Shown: piece after piece, positions 1 to 8,649 of the stretch
Layout: every line of letters starts with the position of its first letter
Position numbering within the stretch: position 1 is the stretch's first letter
Assembly (NCBI RefSeq): GCF_042651485.1
Contig: NZ_JBHSDH010000013.1
Coordinates: 1,426,001-1,490,000, forward strand
Direction: 5' to 3'
DNA: 64,000 nucleotides
Origin: Sphingorhabdus_B arenilitoris
GTDB taxonomy: Bacteria > Pseudomonadota > Alphaproteobacteria > Sphingomonadales > Sphingomonadaceae
Position numbers and translations under genes: made by a program
The notes under the pieces: generated by a model
What the model saw: only the letters and a program-made list of their open reading frames with translations
Database searches by the model: none
Told to the model about the DNA's origin: nothing

Positions 1-483
1 GCCAGTATGATCGGCATTTTGCGACGCGATGGCGAGTGCCGCCGCGCTGGCGTCAATTGCGGTGCCCCGTGCCCGCGGAAATAAAGACAGTGCCGCCAAT
101 ATCAGCGCGCCCGACCCCGTGCCTAGGTCCAATATTTCTGCTGGATGTTGTGTGCCGGCAAAATATTTTTCAGCGGCATCTATCAATGTTTCGCTATCGC
201 TCCTGGGGATCAGAACATCGGACGTGACGCAAAGTGTCAGATCCCAAAAATGCTGGACCCCGGTGATATAAGCCACAGGTTCATGCGCCACCCTCCGCGC
301 CAGCATTGCTTCAAATGATGCAGGAACGCGCAGATCCTGATGCCGCATCAGCATTTCATTCCGGTCCATACCCAGCGCATGGGCCAATAAAATTTCGGCG
401 TCCAAACGCGCTGTATCGCTAACCAGCGATAGGTCGGTGGCGGCTTCTGCTAAGCGGGATATGATGGTTTTTTCGGTTATCAC
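1..483 (-). CDS. prmC: PrmC, release factor glutamine methyltransferase (C-terminus outside window)
   Basis: N-terminal 161 codons of the enzyme that methylates the GGQ glutamine of peptide release factors. The reverse strand encodes the helical N-terminal domain, then EPVAYITG, the conserved DVLIPRSDSETL stretch (the family usually has RPET here) and the SAM-binding motif ILDLGTGSGALI near residues 115-126. The NPPY catalytic motif lies beyond the window edge. I chose the GTG at 483 because an in-frame TAA lies seven codons or fewer upstream and no ATG fits the N-terminal domain. No clear Shine-Dalgarno is visible. prfA, its usual upstream neighbour, is absent: the next gene upstream is the divergent fasciclin gene. 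Confidence 0.9.
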   Translation of the reverse strand, partial: MITEKTIISRLAEAATDLSLVSDTARLDAEILLAHALGMDRNEMLMRHQDLRVPASFEAMLARRVAHEPVAYITGVQHFWDLTLCVTSDVLIPRSDSETLIDAAEKYFAGTQHPAEILDLGTGSGALILAALSLFPRARGTAIDASAAALAIASQNADHTG

Positions 484-599
484 GCGGCGTTTTTAGCTCG
501 CTCGGACGCTCTTGTCTTGCGGCATATAAAAAATATTGCATCCATTATGCGCTCTCGTTCGTTGCTATAGTTGGTAGTAACCACAATAGGAGAAACACC

Positions 600-1196
600 A
601 TGAAGAAATTTAACATTGCTTTGGTCACCGGGTTATCCGCATTAGCACTGTCCGCTTGTTCAGGATCCGAGACAGCCGCGCCGAGCGGGGATGACACAAC
701 CACTGTCGAAGATATGCCAGTCGAGGGCGGTGATGCGATGCCTACCGCCGAAGAAAACATCGTTCAAATTGCGCAAGGCAATCCAGCGACTTCGACTTTG
801 GTTGCCGCTGTCACCGCTGCCGGGCTGGGTGAAACTTTGTCAGGTACAGGTCCTTTCACGGTCTTTGCCCCCACAAATGATGCCTTTGGCAAAGTGGACA
901 AAGCAACGCTCGACGGTTTGATGAAGCCCGAAAGCAAGGACGCGCTTGGCGGAATTTTGAAATATCACGTTGTGGCCGGAAATGTGATGGCAGCCGATGT
1001 GGTGAAGATGATCACTGATGGCGGCGGAAAGGCGATGATCAAAACGCTGAATGGCGAATTGACCGCAACAATGGACGGCGACAAGGTCGTCTTGACCGAC
1101 GCCAATGGCGGAAAATCGACTATCACTGGTACCGATATTAAGGCCAGCAATGGCGTAATCCACACCATTGACACCGTGGTAATGCCGAAAAGCTAA
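600..1196 (+). CDS. Fasciclin-domain lipoprotein
   Basis: 198-residue exported protein with one fasciclin (FAS1) domain. The N-terminus is a lipoprotein signal with lipobox LSAC at about residues 17-20, followed by an acidic Ser/Thr/Asp linker to about residue 45. FAS1 hallmarks are GPFTVFAPTNDAF (H1 box) and VIHTIDTVVMP (H2 box) at the C-terminus. FAS1 proteins are cell-surface adhesion or polymer-binding proteins; the ligand here is unknown. An AGGAGA ribosome-binding site lies 8 bases before the ATG. It is monocistronic, divergent from prmC, and ends at a strong hairpin terminator. The family call is firm; the role is inference. Confidence 0.93.
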   Translation: MKKFNIALVTGLSALALSACSGSETAAPSGDDTTTVEDMPVEGGDAMPTAEENIVQIAQGNPATSTLVAAVTAAGLGETLSGTGPFTVFAPTNDAFGKVDKATLDGLMKPESKDALGGILKYHVVAGNVMAADVVKMITDGGGKAMIKTLNGELTATMDGDKVVLTDANGGKSTITGTDIKASNGVIHTIDTVVMPKS

Positions 1197-1207
1197 CATA
1201 GCCAACA

Positions 1208-1247
1208 CCCCTGCCCAGCGGTTCACAACGCTGGGCGGGGATAGTTT
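1208..1247 (+). terminator. Rho-independent terminator after the fasciclin gene
   Basis: Perfect 8-bp stem GCCCAGCG/CGCTGGGC (1213-1220 with 1229-1236), extended by C/G pairs to about 1208-1240, with an 8-base loop, followed by ATAGTTTTTAA. It lies between the convergent fasciclin and phaB genes. The T-tract is on the plus strand, so it serves the fasciclin gene. Confidence 0.8.
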
Positions 1248-1970
1248 TTAATACATATGCTGACCGCCATTGATCGACATGGTCGAGCCTGTCACGAATG
1301 CTCCATTTTCGGATGCAAAAAATCCAACACCGCGGGCGATTTCGTCGGCTTGACCCAAGCGGCCCACCGGTATCTTTGCAATGATTTTTTCGAGCACCGC
1401 TTCGGGCACAGCCGCGACCATATCGGTATCAATGTAACCTGGCGCAATCGCGTTCACGGTGACACCATATTTCGCGCCTTCCTGAGCTAGCGCTTTGGTA
1501 AAACCGTGAATACCCGATTTTGCGGCGGCATAGTTGACCTGACCATATTGACCGGCCTGACCATTGATAGAACCGATATTGATAATCCGGCCCCATCCGC
1601 GTTCCCGCATTCCGGGAAAGCAAGCTTTTGCCATGTTAAAGCACCCGCCAAGATTGACCCGCATCACTTCATTCCAATCGTCAAAGCTCATCCGGTGTAA
1701 GGTGCCATCGCGGGTAATGCCGGCATTGTTGACGACAATGTCTACGTCACCCAAATCGGCAGCGACCTGAGCGCAACCTTCCATACAGGCGTCATAATCG
1801 CCAACATCCCATTTGTAGGTGGCTATTCCTGTCCGGTCGGCAAATTCCTGTGCCTTGGCATCATTGCCCGCGTAATTTGCCACAACCGTATGACCCATTT
1901 TTTTGAGCCGTAAACTGATCGCCTCGCCAATACCCCGGGTGCCGCCGGTTACAATTGCCACTCTGCCCAT
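1248..1970 (-). CDS. phaB: Acetoacetyl-CoA reductase (PhaB-type SDR)
   Basis: 240-residue short-chain dehydrogenase that reduces acetoacetyl-CoA to 3-hydroxybutyryl-CoA with NADPH, the second step of polyhydroxybutyrate synthesis. Seen: Rossmann motif TGGTRGIG near residue 10, NNAG, catalytic Ser in GSINGQ, and YAAAK. The phrase FDDWNEVMRVNLGGCFNM and the exact 240-residue length are typical of PhaB rather than FabG. The start at 1970 is preceded by CAGGAGAG; an in-frame extension to 2048 has no family support. No phaA or phaC is adjacent, so it appears monocistronic. Upstream lie two TTGACGCA copies and a palindrome that may be an operator. Confidence 0.9.
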   Translation of the reverse strand: MGRVAIVTGGTRGIGEAISLRLKKMGHTVVANYAGNDAKAQEFADRTGIATYKWDVGDYDACMEGCAQVAADLGDVDIVVNNAGITRDGTLHRMSFDDWNEVMRVNLGGCFNMAKACFPGMRERGWGRIINIGSINGQAGQYGQVNYAAAKSGIHGFTKALAQEGAKYGVTVNAIAPGYIDTDMVAAVPEAVLEKIIAKIPVGRLGQADEIARGVGFFASENGAFVTGSTMSINGGQHMY

Positions 1971-2024
1971 GATGATGCTCTCTCCTGAAAAACTGATATT
2001 TGGTTTTTCACGACTAGCAGGGAT

Positions 2025-2055
2025 TTGACGCACGGCAAGTTGACGCAAACGTCAG
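2025..2055 (-). promoter_or_regulatory. Candidate operator upstream of phaB
   Basis: Two direct copies of TTGACGCA start at 2025 and 2040, 15 bp apart. The second is also the left half of the palindrome TGACG-CAAA-CGTCA (2042-2055). The site lies 55-85 bp upstream of the phaB start. Its ACG...CGT layout resembles operators of regulators of acyl-CoA metabolism such as LiuR or PsrA, but assignment to any family is inference. Confidence 0.4.
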
Positions 2056-2117
2056 TTATATATTGCGCACAATAATCGCAGCATAATGACATTTTGCCGC
2101 ATGACTATCGCGCGCAT

Positions 2118-3116
2118 CTATAGCCAACCAGATAACTCCCGCCGCACCAGATGTTCGATCATATCCATTCCCGGCTCGCCGCTGTTCAAACAGGGCAGAT
2201 AGGCAAAATGGGTGCCGCCAGCTTCTTCAAATTGATGCTTGCCCTCCATTGCCAGCTCCTCCAGCGTTTCAAGGCAATCGGAGGAAAATCCGGGGGCAAA
2301 AATGGCTAGTTTCTTCTGACCCTCTTGCGCCAACCTCTCCAGCGTCACGTCGGTCGCAGGGTCCAGCCATTTGGCCCTGCCAAAGCGCGATTGGAAACTG
2401 ACCTCCATCGGAATGCCCATTGCCTCCGACAATAGACGGGCGGTTTTACGGCAATGGCAATGATAGGGATCGCCCAGTTCCAATGTGCGTTCGGGCATAC
2501 CATGGAAACTGGCGAGCACCACATCGGGCGTAAAATCCAGCCCGGCCAGTTGCGCCTCCAATGTTGTCTTCAGCGCGCCGATATAAACCGGATCATCATA
2601 ATAAGGCGGCAGCGAACGGAGCGCCATTTGCCAGCGCATTCCCGCCAGCGTGCGATATGCCTCATCCATCACGGTCGCGGTCGTTGCCCCGGAATATTGC
2701 GGGTACAAAGGGGCCAGCAATATTCGTTCGCACCCATCGTCCTTCATGGCGCGCAATTGCTGCTCAATCGATGGCTGACCATAGCGCATGGCATAACGCA
2801 CGTCAGCTGCGTCGCCCATCCGCGCCGCCAATGCCTCTGCCTGCGCCGCTGTATGCCATGCCAAGGGCGATCCTTTATCAGTCCAAACTTTTGCATAAGC
2901 GGCGGCCGATTTTTTAGGCCGGGTATTCAAAATAATCCCGCGCAATATTGGCTGCCATACAAGCGGCGGAATTTCGACAACGCGCCGGTCCGACAAAAAT
3001 TGTTTCAAATATCGTTTCACCGCAGACGGCGTGGGCGCGTCAGGTGTTCCCAAATTGACAAGCAACACCCCGGTTTTGGGTGATTTTATCGGCGGATGAT
3101 CGGAAGGTATCTGCAT
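2118..3116 (-). CDS. hemH: Ferrochelatase
   Basis: 332-residue enzyme inserting Fe(II) into protoporphyrin IX, the last step of haem synthesis. The N-terminus carries GVLLVNLGTPDAPTP; the catalytic His lies in ASFHGMPERT (about residue 205) and the conserved acidic residues in SSDCLETLEE. The start is the ATG at 3116; a TTG one codon further out is less likely. It is 14 bases downstream of the molybdopterin hydroxylase gene and is probably the last gene of the leftward apbC-hydroxylase-hemH run. No terminator hairpin was recognised after it. Confidence 0.96.
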   Translation of the reverse strand: MQIPSDHPPIKSPKTGVLLVNLGTPDAPTPSAVKRYLKQFLSDRRVVEIPPLVWQPILRGIILNTRPKKSAAAYAKVWTDKGSPLAWHTAAQAEALAARMGDAADVRYAMRYGQPSIEQQLRAMKDDGCERILLAPLYPQYSGATTATVMDEAYRTLAGMRWQMALRSLPPYYDDPVYIGALKTTLEAQLAGLDFTPDVVLASFHGMPERTLELGDPYHCHCRKTARLLSEAMGIPMEVSFQSRFGRAKWLDPATDVTLERLAQEGQKKLAIFAPGFSSDCLETLEELAMEGKHQFEEAGGTHFAYLPCLNSGEPGMDMIEHLVRRELSGWL

Positions 3117-3130
3117 CAACGTCTTATGGG

Positions 3131-5395
3131 TTACAGACCGCGTGAAAGCAATGGCAGCTCTCTTAATCGGACACCTGATGCCGAAAAAAGCGCATTGGCG
3201 ATGGCGGGAGCGACAGCAGCGACGCCCAATTCGCCGATCCCGCCGGGTTCTTCGTCGCTGCGGATAAATTCTATCTCAACCTCTGGCACGTCTGACAATA
3301 TCGGCAAATCAATATCACGCAGCCGCCGCGCCGTGGGCAGGCCAGCCTCAAATTCTGTCGACGCGCCCAATGCCTGGGCCAGGCCAAAAACAATGCCGCC
3401 TTCAATCTGTTGCCGGGCAATATCGGGGTTGATGATCCGTCCGCAATCCACGGTTGCCGAAATGCGGGTAACGCGCACGCCATTTTCATCGGTTCGCGCC
3501 GAGGCAATGACGGCGATATAGCTGCCACGCATATGATGGCAGGCAATGCCCTTACCGCTGCCATCCGCGCCGCCGTCCCAGCCAGCCAGCGCCGCCACTC
3601 CCGTCAGGCACCTGGCAAGCCGCGTTTGCCCGACGAGCATCTGCATCCGGTAGGATAATGGTTCGACCGCGGCTTTTGCCGCCAGTTCATCGATGAAGCA
3701 TTCAACAAAAAACGCGGTGTAACTATCTGCATTTCCGCGCCACCGGCCCGATGGAATAGGCAGCTTTGCCGGGAAATGCTCCACCGCCAGATTGGGAATC
3801 GCATATAGCGGGAGCGCGCCTTCAATCGCCGAAGCGTCAAACGTCTCACTGGCGGTTTTAATCGCGTCCAGCGGCGGCGCACCCTCCAATCGCTGCGCCA
3901 ATTCGCGGCCACTTGACGGCACGGCGATACGCACGGAAAGCCCCTGCACCTGATTGCTGACATCCAATGTGGCGGCCATTTTGGCGATGGCGGGCGAACG
4001 ATAATGGTCGCGCATAAAATCTTCGGGCCGTGACCAGATCACCTGCACCGGACGGCCCGCTTGCTTGGTCAGTATCGCCGCTTGTGCTGCAATTTCTGCG
4101 TCCAGATTGCGGCCAAAGCTGCCCCCCGACATCATCGGGAAAAGCACGACGTTATTTTCGGCTATACCAATCGCTTTTGCCGCTGCCGCGATTGCCGCTT
4201 TGGGAGCTTGCGATCCGATCCAGAGGCGCAGACGGCCATTGCTATAATGTGCGGTGGCACTGCGTGTCTCCAGCGGCGCGTGCACCGCCGCGCTGACCGT
4301 ATAATCGGCGTCGATCAACCGCGTTCCATTTTCCTTTGCCAATGTCCCTTCATAGGACCCAACATTATGCAGCCGCCAACCTTTTCCTTTGGAAAAACGG
4401 CTTTCCAGATGCTCGTTGATGAAGCTGCTCTCGGCCAATCGCCCCTTTGTCTCAAATAGCGGAGCGAGTATATCTAAGGCCTGATTTGCTGCCCACCAAT
4501 TGCTGCCCAATACCGCAATCCACCGCTGCGTAGTGATTGCCGACAGCACGCCTTTCATACCTTTTAGTGCTTTTTTATTATAGGATTTTAATGTGGTGTC
4601 GCCAAAGGGCCCGGCACGAACCGAAGCATACAGCATATCGGGCAGCCGAATGTCACCGGCAAAGCTGCTGCTGCCGTCCACTTTCGCTGCGACATCAAGC
4701 CGCATGACATCTTTACCGCTAATCCCATTATCGGGTGACGCGCGCAGCGGCACCGGGTCAGGCGGCGTCAGCTCGGCCGCCGCCGCAACCAGCTCAGCAA
4801 AGGCCAGCCGTTTTTTGCCGAAGGTTACAAAGCCGTTTTCCGTGTCGGTATTTTCCCACTGCGTATCCCACCGGTCCGCTGCGGCTTGACATAACAGCAC
4901 CCGTGCCGCCGCACCCGCCTCCCGCGCGGCTTGTTCAAATTGCCGCACCGATGATGATCCTGCCGTAATTACAAAGCCGTGCCGTTCGGCATATTGGCCG
5001 ATCAGGCCGCCTATATCGATTTTGGTCACATCAATGCCAGAACCCACAAAGGACGCGGCCCATTCACGCGCCAAAAGCGTATTGGCAAATAATGGGTTGG
5101 GCATGGCGGGCTGCACCGCGACCGTGCGCCAATCTGCCCCCAATTCGCCGGCAACAATCTGCGCCAAGACCGTGAACACGCCCTGCCCCATTTCGGCCTG
5201 CGGGATGGCGACGACGATTTGACCGTCTTCGGCAATTTTAATCCACGGGCCAAAAACATATTCACCCTCAGCTGCGGCCAGATTGGGGGCATATTGGCGC
5301 GGCCACAATGCGTAGCCGACGATAAGCCCTGCCCCCACTCCGCCGCCGATCAGCAACTGACGGCGGCTTAATCCTTTTGATTGCTTGCCTTCCAT
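3131..5395 (-). CDS. Xanthine dehydrogenase-family molybdopterin-binding subunit (IorB-like), Tat-exported
   Basis: 754-residue large subunit of the molybdenum hydroxylase family, most like isoquinoline 1-oxidoreductase beta subunit. The N-terminus has a twin-arginine signal (SRRQLLIGGG followed by a hydrophobic stretch, residues 10-29), implying periplasmic export in folded form. Family marks are AIPQAEMGQGVFTVLAQIVAGEL, the MMSGGSFGR loop and the C-terminal GGIGELG with the family's conserved Glu. No small 2Fe-2S subunit gene is adjacent, although these enzymes normally need one. It follows apbC by 20 bases and precedes hemH. The substrate cannot be predicted. Confidence 0.88.
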   Translation of the reverse strand: MEGKQSKGLSRRQLLIGGGVGAGLIVGYALWPRQYAPNLAAAEGEYVFGPWIKIAEDGQIVVAIPQAEMGQGVFTVLAQIVAGELGADWRTVAVQPAMPNPLFANTLLAREWAASFVGSGIDVTKIDIGGLIGQYAERHGFVITAGSSSVRQFEQAAREAGAAARVLLCQAAADRWDTQWENTDTENGFVTFGKKRLAFAELVAAAAELTPPDPVPLRASPDNGISGKDVMRLDVAAKVDGSSSFAGDIRLPDMLYASVRAGPFGDTTLKSYNKKALKGMKGVLSAITTQRWIAVLGSNWWAANQALDILAPLFETKGRLAESSFINEHLESRFSKGKGWRLHNVGSYEGTLAKENGTRLIDADYTVSAAVHAPLETRSATAHYSNGRLRLWIGSQAPKAAIAAAAKAIGIAENNVVLFPMMSGGSFGRNLDAEIAAQAAILTKQAGRPVQVIWSRPEDFMRDHYRSPAIAKMAATLDVSNQVQGLSVRIAVPSSGRELAQRLEGAPPLDAIKTASETFDASAIEGALPLYAIPNLAVEHFPAKLPIPSGRWRGNADSYTAFFVECFIDELAAKAAVEPLSYRMQMLVGQTRLARCLTGVAALAGWDGGADGSGKGIACHHMRGSYIAVIASARTDENGVRVTRISATVDCGRIINPDIARQQIEGGIVFGLAQALGASTEFEAGLPTARRLRDIDLPILSDVPEVEIEFIRSDEEPGGIGELGVAAVAPAIANALFSASGVRLRELPLLSRGL

Positions 5396-5415
5396 ATTGT
5401 CCCGCCCTGCTGTTT

Positions 5416-6396
5416 CTATCCGCCCATATTCGCTGTGCGCTGGTCCGCCCAGTCCGCGACCTTTGCCGCAATATCAGCATAGGCTTTGGCAATCGGCCCG
5501 TCTCCGAGAGCGGGCGGCACACCATCGTCGCTCGCATGGCGAATGGCAATGTCAAGCGGGATGCGGCCAAGAAAGGGCAGATTAAGCTCTTTTGCCGCCG
5601 CTTCCGCGCCGCCGGCACCAAATGGATTGCTGACATCGCCGCAATTGGGGCATATATAGCCTGACATATTTTCAACAACGCCAATGATTGGCACCTTTGC
5701 CTGATCAAAAAAACTAATCGCGCGGGCCGCATCGATCAGCGCCAGATCCTGAGGCGTGGAGATAATAACGGCGCCAATGGGCTTATGCTTTTGCACCATC
5801 GACAATTGTATATCGCCGGTTCCGGGGGGCAAATCGACAATCAGTTCGCGGACGCTGCCCCAATGGGCGTCAACCAATTGGGTCAGCGCATTGCCCGCCA
5901 TTGGCCCGCGCCATGCAATCGCTTGCCCAGGCTTGGCGAGCTGACCCATGGATAAAAACGGTATGCCGCCCGCGCCTATGACCGGCAGCATTTTTTTCTC
6001 CTCCGCCACTGGCTTTGAACCTTCCATGCCGAGCAAACGCGGCTGTGATGGTCCGTAAATATCTGCATCAACAAGGCCAACCGCGCGGCCCGCCCGTGCC
6101 ATTGCAACGGCCAGATTGGCCGACAGCGTCGATTTGCCAACGCCGCCCTTCCCGCTCGCCACCGCGATCAGATCAGGCGCAGACCGCTGTGCTGTCTGCA
6201 AAATTCGCACGGCATCTATGCCGTCCAATCCGGCCAAGGCAGCCTCTGCCTGCTGTGCAATGTAATTGCGGGCGGATGGCGCAAGACCCGACATGTCCAG
6301 CATCACTGTAAGCTGACCATCTTTGGTCCGGATCGCGCCCACCCGACCATCTGCAAAGGGGGTGAGCAATTTGAAAATCTGTTCATCAGTAACCAT
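5416..6396 (-). CDS. apbC: Mrp/ApbC-type Fe-S cluster carrier ATPase
   Basis: 326-residue P-loop ATPase that carries and delivers iron-sulfur clusters. It has an N-terminal MIP18-like (DUF59) domain (residues 1-85), then the deviant Walker A GKGGVGKST at about 100-110, DADIYGPSQPRLLG, and a C-terminal CPNC motif that binds the bridging cluster between monomers. The start at 6396 fits the DUF59 domain; an extension to 6507 would run into hflK's start region. It is first in the leftward run with the molybdopterin hydroxylase and hemH and is divergent from hflK across 72 bases. Confidence 0.93.
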   Translation of the reverse strand: MVTDEQIFKLLTPFADGRVGAIRTKDGQLTVMLDMSGLAPSARNYIAQQAEAALAGLDGIDAVRILQTAQRSAPDLIAVASGKGGVGKSTLSANLAVAMARAGRAVGLVDADIYGPSQPRLLGMEGSKPVAEEKKMLPVIGAGGIPFLSMGQLAKPGQAIAWRGPMAGNALTQLVDAHWGSVRELIVDLPPGTGDIQLSMVQKHKPIGAVIISTPQDLALIDAARAISFFDQAKVPIIGVVENMSGYICPNCGDVSNPFGAGGAEAAAKELNLPFLGRIPLDIAIRHASDDGVPPALGDGPIAKAYADIAAKVADWADQRTANMGG

Positions 6397-6468
6397 AAAA
6401 ATAGCGAATAGAGTCAGTTTTGCAGGATTGACACTGTTTTTCTGAAATATGCTTCCTATAAAGAAATT

Positions 6469-7632
6469 ATGGACAATATGATTGATAACGGGGCGGGCAA
6501 ACCGCACAAAAGTGAAAGCAATGGGCCATGGGACAATCCCGGGGGCGGAAATGGTGCCGGCAAGGGCGGTTCGCCTGCGCCATCGGGGAGCGGAAATCAG
6601 CCTGCCGATGGCGGCAAAAAAGGCGGCAATCCTTGGGAGCCTGTTTCCATAGAGGGCGGCAAGGCGAAGGGCAAAGAACGCGGCCCGTCTTTAGAAGAAT
6701 TGCTCCGCCGTGCGGGCGGCGGGGGCGGCGGCGGCGGATGGGGCGGCTTGCCCAAACGCGCCGACGGTAAATCCTACTGGCCGTTTATCGTAATTGGATT
6801 GGCCGCGCTATGGATTGGTTTTACCAGCATTCACCGGATAGACGCCGCCGAAAGCGGAGTGGTAACACAGCTTGGCAAATATAACCGTACCATGGGTCCG
6901 GGTATCCAATGGACGTTGCCGGCCCCGTTTGAAATGATGGAAAAGGTCAATACCGGGGAGTCGCGCACGATCACCATCGGGGCGCCAGGTACGAAAGCTG
7001 AAAATCTTATCTTGACGCGGGACCGCAATGTTATCGACATGGCGTATAATGTGCGTTGGCAAGTGGCCAATCCCGATCAGTTCCTGTTCCAATTGGACAA
7101 TCCCAATGACACGGTCAGCGAAGTCGCGGAAAGCGCAATGCGGGCGGCAGTCGCCAATTTTGACCTGACCGCAGCGATTGGCCCCGGGCGCGGTGAAATA
7201 CAGGCAGACGTGAAAAAACGGATGCAGGAAATTTTGAACAGCTACCGCGCGGGCATCATGGTTCAAGCCATCGATATTCAGGAATCGGAAGCCCCAACAG
7301 AGGTCAAAGAAGCGTTCCGCGCCGTCAACGCCGCCAAGCAGCAGCGCGAAGGCTATTTGAACGAAGCCCGCAAATATGCGCGGCAGGTGACCGAAAGAGC
7401 CATTGGTGAAACCGCCGAATTTGACAAAATTTATGAACAATACCGGCAGGCGCCAGAGGTTACCAAAAGGCGGCTTTATTATGAAACCATGGAAGAAGTT
7501 TTGAGCCGCACGGACAAAACGATCGTAGAGCCAGGCAATGTCACGCCGTATCTGCCCTTGCCCGAATTGGCGCGCCGCAGCAAAGCCGCCGAACCAGCGG
7601 CAAGTGATGTAAAAGTTCAGGGGAAGAAATGA
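6469..7632 (+). CDS. hflK: HflK, FtsH protease modulator subunit
   Basis: 387-residue membrane protein of the SPFH/band 7 family that with HflC forms a cage around the FtsH protease and tunes degradation of membrane proteins. Seen: a long Gly/Pro/Lys-rich cytoplasmic N-terminus (1-100) with a run of glycines, one membrane helix (about 104-122, WPFIVIGLAALWIGF), then the SPFH domain with VVTQLGKYNRT and a helical C-terminal region rich in charged residues. A second ATG at 6478 is also possible. hflC overlaps the end by four bases, indicating translational coupling. Confidence 0.95.
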   Translation: MDNMIDNGAGKPHKSESNGPWDNPGGGNGAGKGGSPAPSGSGNQPADGGKKGGNPWEPVSIEGGKAKGKERGPSLEELLRRAGGGGGGGGWGGLPKRADGKSYWPFIVIGLAALWIGFTSIHRIDAAESGVVTQLGKYNRTMGPGIQWTLPAPFEMMEKVNTGESRTITIGAPGTKAENLILTRDRNVIDMAYNVRWQVANPDQFLFQLDNPNDTVSEVAESAMRAAVANFDLTAAIGPGRGEIQADVKKRMQEILNSYRAGIMVQAIDIQESEAPTEVKEAFRAVNAAKQQREGYLNEARKYARQVTERAIGETAEFDKIYEQYRQAPEVTKRRLYYETMEEVLSRTDKTIVEPGNVTPYLPLPELARRSKAAEPAASDVKVQGKK

Positions 7633-8480
7633 TGGACCGTAATATCATGAAAAACCCGATTGCGCTTGCATTGGGCGCATTGGCACTGGTTGTTTTGAGC
7701 AGCATGACGGTATCTGTTGTACCCGAAACGAAACAGGCGATTGTCACCTCCTTCGGTGAACCAAAACGCATCGTGAACGCCTATAAAGAAAATGAAAATT
7801 TCGGTTCGACCAACGCCGGCTTGACCTTCCGGATCCCGTTTGTTGAACAGATACAAGAAATTGATAAACGGGTGTTGAGCGTTCAGATGGAACCGCAGGA
7901 AGTGCTATCGACCGATCAGTTGCAGGTGCAGGTCAATGCCTTTGCCCGTTACCGGATTACCAAACCGTTGATGATGTATAAATCGGTGCGGACCGAAGCT
8001 GCGCTTAATTTACGCTTGGCCGAAACATTGGGTTCATCCTTGCGCAACGAGCTGGGCCGCCGGTCATTTGACACATTGCTGAGCGCCGAACGCGGTCAGG
8101 TGATGCAGAATATCGAAACGCAGCTCAACCGCGAAGCCCGGAAATACGGGGCAACCGTCATTGATGTGCGGATCAAGCGAGCGGACCTGCCCACCGGCAC
8201 CCCGCTCGATTCGGCTTATGAACGGATGCGGTCGGCCCGAGAGCAAGAACGCGCCACCATTCAGGCCGAAGGTTTGAAAGAAGCGCAGATCATCCGCGCC
8301 GAGGCGAATGCCGAAGCGGCCCGTATCTATGCCGAAAGCTATGGCAAGGACGCGCAATTTTATGATTTCTACCGCGCCATGCAAAGTTATCGCCAGACAT
8401 TTTTGAGCCCTGATGCTGAAACAAATATGATTTTGTCGCCGAACAACGATTATCTGCGAAAGTTTAAGGAAGGGCAGTAA
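7629..8480 (+). CDS. hflC: HflC, FtsH protease modulator subunit
   Basis: 283-residue partner of HflK. N-terminal membrane helix (about residues 9-28), then an SPFH domain with VVPETKQAIVTSFGEP and the conserved C-terminal helix region LKEAQIIRAEANAEAARIYA. The start overlaps the hflK stop in an ATGA arrangement; a second ATG lies one codon later. A small CTGGG/CCCAG hairpin (8488-8501) follows the stop but has no T-tract. The two genes form a standard bicistron. Confidence 0.95.
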   Translation: MMDRNIMKNPIALALGALALVVLSSMTVSVVPETKQAIVTSFGEPKRIVNAYKENENFGSTNAGLTFRIPFVEQIQEIDKRVLSVQMEPQEVLSTDQLQVQVNAFARYRITKPLMMYKSVRTEAALNLRLAETLGSSLRNELGRRSFDTLLSAERGQVMQNIETQLNREARKYGATVIDVRIKRADLPTGTPLDSAYERMRSAREQERATIQAEGLKEAQIIRAEANAEAARIYAESYGKDAQFYDFYRAMQSYRQTFLSPDAETNMILSPNNDYLRKFKEGQ

Positions 8481-8649
8481 ATAAAGGCTGGGATAACCCA
8501 GTCAAATGTCGTTTGTCGAAGCATATTGATTTTGGACGGATCACGGCCATGCGGCAAAACGTCATTCAATTGCCGTTCAGCTTCGCGCTATAGGGACAGG
8601 CAAGAGGGCGGAGTTATCGCCATTTGAACAACAAGAGAGGAAAAAATCT

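Noticed and set aside
8488..8501. Terminator after hflC
   Set aside because: The CTGGG/CCCAG hairpin is only five base pairs and has no T-tract.
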